From NCBI GenBank assembly GCA_021796375.1, contig JAJYJF010000001.1, positions 17,368 through 27,119 of the forward strand: a DNA stretch of 9,752 nucleotides. The letters are read 5' to 3'. The position numbers and the translations under genes are program-made. Position 1 is the first letter of the stretch; each line of letters opens with the position of its first letter. The notes under the pieces were generated by a model, which was not told the DNA's origin, made no database searches, and was given only the letters and a program-made list of their open reading frames with translations. Below, one piece after another: positions 1 through 4,829 of the stretch. The stretch comes from Chloroflexota bacterium. GTDB taxonomy: Bacteria > Chloroflexota > Anaerolineae > Anaerolineales > Anaerolineaceae.

Positions 1-632
1 CGAGAAATTTCGGGGTCCGCCGGAGCGCGGGCGGGCAGCCGGTCGAGCTCGGCGATCTGCGCCTGGAGCCGGGTCCGTATTCTCAGGAGCTCCTGGTTCA
101 TCTGGGCATCCTCCATCCCGGCTGCCAGCTGGAATGCGGTCCCGTATTCTTGCTGGAGGCGGTCCTGGAGGGTTTGCGGCACCGGGCTTCCCTCGCCGGC
201 GAGCCGCACCGCTTCCTGCACGCGCTGGTCTGAAAACGCCAGGGCGAGCTCGATCTGGCTCTGCTGCTGGACGGTGAATCGGCTGCGAACCTCCTCACTG
301 GCCAGCTTTACCGCGTACAGCGGCTGGTCCGGCAGGCTGTTTTGCGCCGCGGCGGCGGTCAGGCCGGTCCCCCCCAGGAAGAGGGAGACAATCAAGAAAA
401 GTGCGGTCAGGGTCGTCATCGGATTGGTTTCCTTTCTTCGGAAGAGATTGATCCAATCCCTATGACGCGCGCTGGCGGGGGGAGATACGGTCCCCGCGAG
501 CAGTTTTGCCCGGGCTAAAAATCGCGCCTTCCCGGCCGCGGCGCTCCCCGGATCGCGTTCCGGGACTTTCGCCAGCTGCTGGAAAGCCTCCATCAGCCCC
601 GGGTCCAGCTTCTCATCCGGTTCGTTCATCAT
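1..632 (-). CDS. DUF5667-domain membrane protein, likely partner of the adjacent ECF sigma factor (partial)
   Basis: Read on the minus strand from ATG 632, this frame stays open to the window edge (about 210 codons, C-terminus missing). Residues 1-70 are a hydrophilic, presumably cytoplasmic segment. Residues about 74-96 form one membrane-spanning helix. It is followed by NSLPDQPLYAVKLASEEVR (98-116), the characteristic start of a DUF5667 domain, and by a Gln/Glu/Leu-rich helical stretch of coiled-coil appearance. The start overlaps the sigma factor's stop by 20 bp and follows a GGGAG Shine-Dalgarno by 4 nt; a second ATG at 629 is 7 nt away and could be the real start. The overlap suggests translational coupling. 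DUF5667 proteins often sit beside ECF sigma genes. A membrane topology with a short cytoplasmic head suggests an anti-sigma or signal-transfer role, but that is inference: the head has no Cys and so no zinc anti-sigma (HxxxCxxC) motif. An alternative is a simple envelope-stability protein in the sigma regulon. Confidence 0.8.
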   Translation of the reverse strand, partial: MMNEPDEKLDPGLMEAFQQLAKVPERDPGSAAAGKARFLARAKLLAGTVSPPASARHRDWINLFRRKETNPMTTLTALFLIVSLFLGGTGLTAAAAQNSLPDQPLYAVKLASEEVRSRFTVQQQSQIELALAFSDQRVQEAVRLAGEGSPVPQTLQDRLQQEYGTAFQLAAGMEDAQMNQELLRIRTRLQAQIAELDRLPARAPADPEIS

Positions 633-1176
633 TTTTCTCCCGCTCTGAAATTAACATCCGCCGCAGGCTGCCGAGCGCCCTGTGCTGGAGCGCCTTGACA
701 GCCCCTACCGGTTTTTGAATCGCGAGCGCGATGAGCTCGTTCTCACACCCATCCAGAAACTTGAGCGCGATCACCTGGCGCTGGTCGGGGGTCAATCTCA
801 CCAGCGCCGCCCGGAGGCGCTCCCCCAACTGCTTCCCTGAAATCGCGTCCTCCACCCCTTCCTGCTCCGCTGCGGCTTCTTCATCGAGCGCAAGGGGAGG
901 CGGAGGCTCGCGCCGGTACTGGTCGGTGATCCAGTTGTGAGCCACCCGGTACAGATACGCGGAGAGCTGGTCCCGCGGCCCCCCGCCGTTCTGGAGGGCG
1001 CGCAGCAGGCGGGCAAACGTTTCGGCGACGCAGTCCTCGGCCAGGCACTCGTCCCCGAGCAGGCGGTAGGCATACCGGTAGATCCCCGGGCTGTATTGAT
1101 CGTAAATCGCAGCCAGGGCTTCCACGTCGAACCTGCGGGCCTGGTGAATGAGAGAGCCTTCCATGTACAATTTCAC
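613..1176 (-). CDS. ECF-family RNA polymerase sigma factor
   Basis: The product is a 187-residue sigma-70-family protein with only regions 2 and 4, the usual ECF length. Region 2 spans about residues 17-90, with the core helix YRYAYRLLGDECLAEDCVAETF and the -10 recognition part around LSAYLYRVAHNWITDQYRR. A proline/acidic linker follows (91-113). Region 4 spans about 115-175 and ends in the helix-turn-helix GAVKALQHRALGSLRR that would read the -35 element. The GTG at 1176 is chosen because AAAGGA lies 5 nt upstream; the internal ATG at 1164 has no suitably spaced Shine-Dalgarno. It is the first gene of a two-gene minus-strand operon with the DUF5667 protein, which overlaps it by 20 bp and may control it. 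It is divergent from a second ECF gene across a 225-bp intergenic region. The target promoters cannot be read from the sequence. Confidence 0.93.
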   Translation of the reverse strand: MKLYMEGSLIHQARRFDVEALAAIYDQYSPGIYRYAYRLLGDECLAEDCVAETFARLLRALQNGGGPRDQLSAYLYRVAHNWITDQYRREPPPPLALDEEAAAEQEGVEDAISGKQLGERLRAALVRLTPDQRQVIALKFLDGCENELIALAIQKPVGAVKALQHRALGSLRRMLISEREKNDERTG

Positions 1177-1181
1177 CGCTA

Positions 1182-1187
1182 TCCTTT
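1182..1187 (-). promoter_or_regulatory. Ribosome binding site for the ECF sigma gene at 1176
   Basis: AAAGGA on the minus strand lies 5 nt before the GTG codon at 1176. It decides the start in favour of GTG over the ATG four codons later. Confidence 0.7.
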
Positions 1188-1290
1188 AAGACGCCGGGGA
1201 GACATCCCGGATACGGCTTTCCCGGCCGTTTGGGAGGCGCGCTGAGAACCAGGCGCCCCATCCAGGGTACCCCGCGGATGTGGTCGCCTT

Positions 1291-1317
1291 ATGAAGGGGT
1301 CATGAAGAAGTTGTGAA
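1291..1317 (-). promoter_or_regulatory. Three direct repeats with 11-bp period, candidate response-regulator site
   Basis: Read on the minus strand, half-sites TTCAC (1317-1313), TTCAT (1306-1302) and TTCAT (1295-1291) recur exactly every 11 bp. Direct half-sites one helical turn apart are the usual binding pattern of OmpR/PhoB-type winged-helix regulators. The core TTCACAACTTCTTCA (1317-1303) matches 14 of 15 bases of the sequence in front of the response regulator gene (4086-4100). The array ends about 25 bp upstream of the TATAAT at 1343, which would place it at roughly -64 to -38 relative to the plus-strand sigma gene's predicted transcription start. It could also act on the minus-strand sigma operon. 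Confidence 0.55.
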
Positions 1318-1342
1318 GATCCCTGATGCGGCTGCCATTGAG

Positions 1343-1348
1343 TATAAT
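1343..1348 (+). promoter_or_regulatory. -10 element TATAAT of the RpoE-like sigma gene
   Basis: A perfect TATAAT lies 53 bp before the ATG at 1402, giving a leader of about 47 nt. No good -35 hexamer is found 16-18 bp upstream, so the promoter probably needs an activator; the 11-bp repeats just upstream are the obvious candidate site. Confidence 0.55.
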
Positions 1349-1401
1349 GGCCCCAGTCAGGATTTTAACCCTGCAGCTGATCGAATAAAGGTAACCTGCG
1401 T

Positions 1402-2007
1402 ATGAGTGAGATCGCACAACTCCCCTCCCTGGAAGCGCTCCAGGCCGGCGAACGGGACGCATTCGCCCGGCTGGTCGACCTGACCTCGGGGCATATCTAC
1501 CGGGTGGCGTTCCAGATTCTCGGGAGCGAGGAGGACGCCGAGGACGTTCTGCAGGAAACGTATCTCAAAGCCTACCGGGCCCTGCCCGCCTTCGAGGGCC
1601 GCTCGAGCCTGACCACCTGGCTGTACCGGATCGCCGTGAACGAAGCGCTCATGCTGCTGCGCAAGCGCCACCCCGGGCTGGTATCGGTAGAAGAAGGCGG
1701 CGCGTCCGATGAAAGCGGCGAGATCGAGGAGATGGAGATCGTCGATTTCTGCTGCCTGCCGGAGGGGGAGCTGCTCTCGAGCGAATCGAGGGAGTTCCTG
1801 GAAAAGGCCGTCCAGCGGCTGCCGGCCAACCAGCGGGTGGTGTTCGTCATGCGCGATATGGAAGGTCTCTCCACCCAGGAGACGGCCGATGCCCTGGGCC
1901 TTTCCGAGAGCAACGTCAAGGTCCGCCTGCTGCGCGCGCGTTTGAGCCTGCGCCAGGCGCTGTCGGTTTATTTTGGCGGGAAAATTCAAGAGCTGAACCG
2001 CCGGTAG
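1402..2007 (+). CDS. RpoE-like ECF sigma factor without an adjacent anti-sigma gene
   Basis: The product is a 201-residue ECF sigma factor. Region 2 lies at about residues 20-90, with YRVAFQILGSEEDAEDVLQE (33-52) and TTWLYRIAVNEALMLLRKR. An unusually acidic linker (97-130) contains a vicinal Cys pair, C117-C118. Region 4 lies at about 131-188, with LPANQRVVFVMRDMEGLSTQE and the DNA-reading helix LSESNVKVRLLRARLSLR. The ATG is preceded at 9 nt by AAAGGT (1387-1392). It is divergent from the other ECF operon and convergent with the thioredoxin fusion gene, so no zinc-finger anti-sigma gene follows as is common for this family. Control therefore probably acts at transcription (TATAAT at 1343 and the 11-bp repeats) or through an unlinked anti-sigma factor. 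The Cys pair may be redox- or metal-responsive, which is speculation. Confidence 0.93.
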   Translation: MSEIAQLPSLEALQAGERDAFARLVDLTSGHIYRVAFQILGSEEDAEDVLQETYLKAYRALPAFEGRSSLTTWLYRIAVNEALMLLRKRHPGLVSVEEGGASDESGEIEEMEIVDFCCLPEGELLSSESREFLEKAVQRLPANQRVVFVMRDMEGLSTQETADALGLSESNVKVRLLRARLSLRQALSVYFGGKIQELNRR

Positions 2008-2024
2008 CCGCCGGCAGGGACAGC

Positions 2025-2057
2025 AAAAACCAGGCCCGCGCGCTCGCGCCAGCCTGG
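2025..2057 (-). terminator. Intrinsic terminator of the nifX-like/thioredoxin operon
   Basis: On the minus strand, CCAGGC (2057-2052) pairs with GCCTGG (2035-2030). An inner GCGC/GCGC stem closes a four-base loop. The hairpin is followed directly by TTTTT (2029-2025). It begins 50 bp after the thioredoxin stop codon, in the right orientation. Confidence 0.7.
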
Positions 2058-2082
2058 CCCTGCCCAAAGATCGCCATTCAGC

Positions 2083-2113
2083 CTGCAGCTCGCGCTGCGG
2101 AGATCTTTATTTG
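2083..2113 (+). terminator. Weak candidate terminator for the RpoE-like sigma gene
   Basis: GCAGC (2085-2089) and GCTGC (2094-2098) form a short stem with a TCGC loop, extended by one wobble and one C-G pair. It is followed by an imperfect T-rich run, TCTTTATTT. The position, about 76 bp after the sigma stop codon, is acceptable, but the T-tract is poor. Confidence 0.3.
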
Positions 2114-2628
2114 TGGATCCAACCCCGGATGCGGGGGACGACTGCCTGGTAGATCGGGCAGCGGTCGTAAACAGCGCTGAAGAGGACCACCCCTCCCGCG
2201 GCCATCAAGAGCCATTCGCGCCCCAGGAACCATCCTGCCGCCACGAGCAGAACCCCAACGCTGAGCCTGAGAATCCGCGCCAGCTTTCCGGGTGAGCCGG
2301 CGGAGCTTGATTTCTGCTCGCCCAGCAGGGCGCGCTCGAATACCGCTTCGATCGACCCGGTGGACTGAGCGCCGGTTTTCCGGAAGAGCTCGCTCCCATC
2401 TTTGTAGCCAATCATGGTTGGGATGCCGAATACCTTCAGGTGCCGCACGATCTCCTGGGAGCTGTCGGCGTTGATGCGGATCAGGTCGACTTTCCCCGTG
2501 TATTTCTGGGCGGCCTGTTTCAGGGACGGCTCCATCATCTTGCAGGGGCCGCACCAGGGCGCCCACAGCTCCACGATGGCTGGCCGGCTGGTGTGCTGGA
2601 TGCGTTGCTCGAATTGTTTCAGATCCAT
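2107..2628 (-). CDS. Thioredoxin fused to a DUF2892 membrane anchor
   Basis: The product is a 173-residue two-part protein. Residues 1-103 are a thioredoxin fold: the active site WCGPC has redox cysteines C26 and C29, and the cis-proline loop is FGIPT with P70. A Ser/Gly linker (106-114) leads to a C-terminal DUF2892-type region (about 117-165), with two short membrane helices (about 120-135 and 139-153) and the signature RCPIY including C157. The fold would reduce disulfides in partner proteins. With no signal peptide before it, the thioredoxin domain should be cytoplasmic and tethered to the inner face of the membrane. The ATG at 2628 follows AGGA by 6 nt. It lies 79 bp downstream of the nifX-like gene on the same strand and ends at an intrinsic terminator, so the two probably form an operon. 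C157 may relay electrons or bind a metal or persulfide, as in YgaP-type DUF2892 proteins; that is inference. Confidence 0.9.
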   Translation of the reverse strand: MDLKQFEQRIQHTSRPAIVELWAPWCGPCKMMEPSLKQAAQKYTGKVDLIRINADSSQEIVRHLKVFGIPTMIGYKDGSELFRKTGAQSTGSIEAVFERALLGEQKSSSAGSPGKLARILRLSVGVLLVAAGWFLGREWLLMAAGGVVLFSAVYDRCPIYQAVVPRIRGWIHK

Positions 2629-2707
2629 TGGCTGTCCTATTCGTTGATGGCCGGACTGCGAACATGCCTGCCGCAGCGGCCAGCGGGGTGATTGGTCTCG
2701 AGTCTCG

Positions 2708-3073
2708 TTAATGCATGTGGATGCGGCGCTCGTCCGAGGCGAGCGTGCCGTTTTGATAGCTTTCCAGCGCGCGGTCGATCTTCTTTTCCCCGGTCAGGAT
2801 GACCTGAAGGTTCTTCGCCAGCGCCCGCTGGTAGACTGGCGCGCCCATGCCGCCGGTGATCAATACCTGGCAGTCGGAGATGGCATCCACCATCGCCTGG
2901 CCGGGGTGCACCGCCCCGGCTACGGCCTGGCCGTGCTGGTGAAGGGCCTTCTCGCGCATCTCGGAGGAACCCTGCTCGCGGTCTCCGATCGAAACAACCT
3001 TGAAATACCTGGCCTGTCCGAAGTGGCTGCTGATGGTCTCACCATCGTCCGTCGTGATCGCAATTTTTGTCAT
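2708..3073 (-). CDS. NifX/NifB-C-terminal-like protein (dinitrogenase iron-molybdenum cofactor family)
   Basis: The product is a 121-residue protein covering one complete domain of the dinitrogenase FeMo-cofactor family (Pfam PF02579). Visible hallmarks are the N-terminal strand KIAITTDD, the motif SSHFGQARYF (15-24) with H17, the central CQVLITGGMG (68-77) with C68, and a conserved VILTGEKKIDRALESY helix. The C-terminus RRIHMH adds two possible metal ligands. Proteins of this type in nif clusters carry iron-sulfur or FeMo-co precursors. Single-domain versions are common in anaerobes without nitrogenase and are thought to bind iron-sulfur or thio-metal clusters. No nitrogenase gene is in view, so a general metal-cluster role is more likely. 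The ATG at 3073 is preceded by GGGAGGT at 11 nt, a strong but somewhat distant Shine-Dalgarno. It is the likely first well-supported gene of an operon with the thioredoxin fusion. Confidence 0.9.
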   Translation of the reverse strand: MTKIAITTDDGETISSHFGQARYFKVVSIGDREQGSSEMREKALHQHGQAVAGAVHPGQAMVDAISDCQVLITGGMGAPVYQRALAKNLQVILTGEKKIDRALESYQNGTLASDERRIHMH

Positions 3074-3110
3074 TAACTTTTTCTACCTCCCAAGAGAGAA
3101 TTCTTTCTAT

Positions 3111-3386
3111 TTATTTCACAGAACCTGCTTCAGGCGCTGAATCTGCCAGCCGTCTGAAGCCAGCAGGATATTTGCTGAACCCCGATTCGGGCGCCGCGCC
3201 CTCGCCGTGTAGACCTTCCTGGATGGTGCTGCACGAGAGCCCGCAAAGCGGACCGCGGTGGGCCGGGCGAGAGAGCTTCACCGGCTCGACCGTGCCGGCC
3301 CGGATCCATTCGCGCGCCACGACAGCGGCTTTGGGGCAGCACGCGCCCGGGGAGGGCGGCGTACGCCTTATTGCGGCAGAATGCAT
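3111..3386 (-). CDS. Uncertain small Cys-containing hypothetical protein
   Basis: This is a 91-codon minus-strand frame whose stop lies 37 bp before the nifX-like start. I recognise no family. It holds two Cys clusters: C16-C17 (GACCPKA) and C48/C52 (PLCGLSC, preceded by H43). Between them is a plausible helix VVAREWIRAG. In the central part the third codon positions are strongly G/C, as in the neighbouring real genes. Against it, no Shine-Dalgarno precedes the ATG, and the N- and C-terminal thirds look low in structure. If real, it would be co-transcribed with the nifX-like gene and might be a small metal- or cluster-binding protein; this is a guess. If not real, 3074-3539 is a gene-free stretch of 466 bp with no other convincing content. 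Confidence 0.3.
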   Translation of the reverse strand: MHSAAIRRTPPSPGACCPKAAVVAREWIRAGTVEPVKLSRPAHRGPLCGLSCSTIQEGLHGEGAAPESGFSKYPAGFRRLADSAPEAGSVK

Positions 3387-3539
3387 TGATTAGATGCCGG
3401 GATTTCTTGGGGGTTACAGGAGAATCGTCTCGGGTTTGTAACGCGCCAATAAATTGAAATGACCCTGGGCTTTTACCGCGGTCGGAGAGCCTGGCCGGGG
3501 ATGCTCAGCGCCCGTCCGATCGGCTCGCCGGGCCGGCGG
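3387..3539. other. Intergenic stretch with no supported gene
   Basis: I see no coding frame with family-like residues here. The only structure is a short GC hairpin (CGCCG/CGGCG around 3526-3538) just past the DUF202 stop codon, with no T-tract, so it is not called a terminator. An AT-richer patch at 3445-3465 could hold a minus-strand promoter, but no hexamer pair is convincing. Confidence 0.5.
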
Positions 3540-3959
3540 TCACAAACGCCCCGCGGCGACCAGCAAATAGACGATCAGCATGACCGCCAGCGCAAAAGTC
3601 GCCGCGGTGACGGCCAGGATCAGCGAACCCGCGCTGAAAAACTCCCCCCGATCGATGGCCCGGCTGACCGCTTGATACCGATAGGCTGAAAAAACGGTCA
3701 GCAGCGCGCCAAAGGCCATCATGCCCAGCCCGATGGGGAGAGACAGGCCGGTGCGCTGGAGCTGGACGTGCTGGCCCGTGGTCAGCGCCAGTTCGTTCAG
3801 CCAGAAGCTGAAGCGGGCGATCACGAACCCCAGGCTGACCACCGCGACGCTGGTGCGGATCCAGGCTAAAAAGGTGCGTTCGTTGGCCAGTTGGTCGCTG
3901 GTGTGCATGCTGTGGGATGAGTCGGGTCCATGAGCGGGTTCGGGGCGGTCCTTATCCAA
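3540..3959 (-). CDS. DUF202 (YidH-like) small inner-membrane protein
   Basis: The product is a 139-residue membrane protein with the DUF202 signature LANERTFLAWIRTS (24-37). The first transmembrane helix runs on from it (about 34-54); two more are at about 73-95 and 109-136. The first 23 residues are hydrophilic and His/Ser/Pro-rich. The start is TTG at 3959, chosen because AGAGGA (3974-3969) lies 9 nt upstream; the later ATG at 3908 has no Shine-Dalgarno and would begin only six residues before the signature. The biochemical role of the family is not settled. The gene is monocistronic, with a good -10 TATAAT at 4017-4012, and is divergent from the two-component system. Sharing that 165-bp intergenic region, it may be co-regulated. 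Confidence 0.9.
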   Translation of the reverse strand: MDKDRPEPAHGPDSSHSMHTSDQLANERTFLAWIRTSVAVVSLGFVIARFSFWLNELALTTGQHVQLQRTGLSLPIGLGMMAFGALLTVFSAYRYQAVSRAIDRGEFFSAGSLILAVTAATFALAVMLIVYLLVAAGRL

Positions 3960-3968
3960 TTTTCGGGT

Positions 3969-3974
3969 TCCTCT
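3969..3974 (-). promoter_or_regulatory. Ribosome binding site for the DUF202 gene
   Basis: AGAGGA on the minus strand lies 9 nt before the TTG codon at 3959. It supports that unusual start. Confidence 0.65.
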
Positions 3975-4011
3975 AAAATTGATGGTTGAAGTTCTGATCC
4001 ATTTCCTTTAA

Positions 4012-4017
4012 ATTATA
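4012..4017 (-). promoter_or_regulatory. -10 element TATAAT of the DUF202 gene
   Basis: A perfect TATAAT on the minus strand lies 52 bp before the TTG start at 3959, implying a leader of about 46 nt. No clear -35 is found at 16-18 bp. Confidence 0.5.
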
Positions 4018-4085
4018 GGATGAATGGGCGAAGAAATGGGAGCCCTGGCCGCGGGAGCTGGATTCTCGGAAGGCCCCCGGGTACC

Positions 4086-4102
4086 TTCACACCTTCTTCA
4101 CA
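4086..4102 (+). promoter_or_regulatory. Two TTCACA direct repeats with 11-bp period (candidate autoregulatory site)
   Basis: TTCACA occurs at 4086-4091 and again at 4097-4102, exactly 11 bp apart and 9 bp before the -10 at 4112. This is where a -35 would sit and is the layout of PhoB-type activated promoters. The first 15 bases match the site between the two ECF sigma genes at 14 positions. The natural binder is the OmpR-family regulator encoded immediately downstream; this is inferred, not shown. Confidence 0.6.
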
Positions 4103-4111
4103 AGTTGCCAT

Positions 4112-4117
4112 TACAAT
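4112..4117 (+). promoter_or_regulatory. -10 element TACAAT, probably giving a leaderless transcript
   Basis: TACAAT ends 7 bp before the ATG at 4125, so transcription would begin at or within a base of the start codon. No Shine-Dalgarno precedes this ATG, which fits leaderless translation. Confidence 0.55.
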
Positions 4118-4124
4118 AATCCTG

Positions 4125-4829
4125 ATGAGCGAACGCAAGCAAACCGTCCTCGTGGTCGACGACGAGCCTCAAATTGTGAAGGTGGTGTGCGCCTATCTCG
4201 AAAAAGCGGGCTTCGCCGCGCTGCCCGCCGGGAACGGGCTGGAAGCCCTGGACGTTTTTCACCGCCAGAAGCCGGATTTCGTCATCCTGGATCTCAACCT
4301 GCCCGGCATGGATGGGCTGGACGTCTTCCGCGAGATCCGCCGCGAGGCGGACGTGCCGGTGCTGATGCTGACCGCGCGGGCGGAGGAGGCGGACCGGCTG
4401 GTCGGACTCGAGCTGGGCGCGGACGATTACGTGATCAAGCCCTTCAGCCCGCGTGAGGTGGTCGCCCGGGTGCGCACCGTGCTGCGGCGGGCCGCCCCCC
4501 GGCCCGCCGGCGGGAGCGAGCTTCTGAGGGTGGGCGATCTTGTGATCGACCTGGCCGAGCACAGCGTGCGGCGCGCGGGTGAAACGATCGCGCTGACCCC
4601 CACCGAGTTCGAGATCCTCGCGGCGCTGGCGCGCCAGCCAAGGCGGGTGTTCTCGCGCCTGCAGCTTCTGGAAGCGGCCCAGGGAAACGCATTTGAGGGG
4701 TACGAGCGGACGATCGACGCGCACATCAAGAATATCCGCCTGAAAATCGAGCCCAACCCCAGGGCGCCGGCCTACCTGCACACCGTTTTTGGGGTGGGCT
4801 ACAAGCTGGAGGTCGAGGAGCATGCGTAG
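4125..4829 (+). CDS. OmpR/PhoB-family response regulator
   Basis: The product is a 234-residue DNA-binding response regulator. The receiver domain spans about residues 7-121: acidic pocket D12-D13, phosphoacceptor D56 in VILDLNLPGMDG, switch T83 and conserved K105 in VIKPF. After a short Ala/Pro linker, the winged-helix output domain spans about 133-231, with ALTPTEFEILAALAR, the recognition helix region RTIDAHIKNIRLKIE and the wing FGVGYKLE. The kinase encoded next would phosphorylate D56 and promote binding to direct-repeat DNA. The start is placed at 4125 (MSERKQTVLVVDDE) rather than at the in-frame ATG at 4020: the extra 35 residues do not resemble the family and would be encoded across the promoter and the repeats. 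The stop overlaps the kinase start by 8 bp. Autoregulation through the repeats at 4086-4102 is likely. Confidence 0.95.
   Translation: MSERKQTVLVVDDEPQIVKVVCAYLEKAGFAALPAGNGLEALDVFHRQKPDFVILDLNLPGMDGLDVFREIRREADVPVLMLTARAEEADRLVGLELGADDYVIKPFSPREVVARVRTVLRRAAPRPAGGSELLRVGDLVIDLAEHSVRRAGETIALTPTEFEILAALARQPRRVFSRLQLLEAAQGNAFEGYERTIDAHIKNIRLKIEPNPRAPAYLHTVFGVGYKLEVEEHA

Noticed and set aside
1190..1225. GGAAA...GTCT resembling an ECF autoregulatory promoter before the minus-strand sigma gene
   Set aside because: Spacer about 14 bp is short for ECF promoters and the -35 core is imperfect; not supportable.
1357..2067. Long minus-strand ORF opposite the RpoE-like sigma gene
   Set aside because: Shadow frame of a well-supported sigma factor in GC-rich DNA; no domain features.
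3115..3120. Single TTCACA half-sites at 3115-3120 and 6410-6415
   Set aside because: No second half-site at 11 bp; a lone six-base match is expected several times by chance in this length.
3526..3538. GC hairpin after the DUF202 stop codon
   Set aside because: Five-pair stem without a following T-tract, so not a convincing terminator.
4020..4124. 35-residue N-terminal extension of the response regulator from ATG 4020
   Set aside because: No Shine-Dalgarno, sequence unlike any receiver domain, and it would be encoded across the TACAAT box and the direct repeats.
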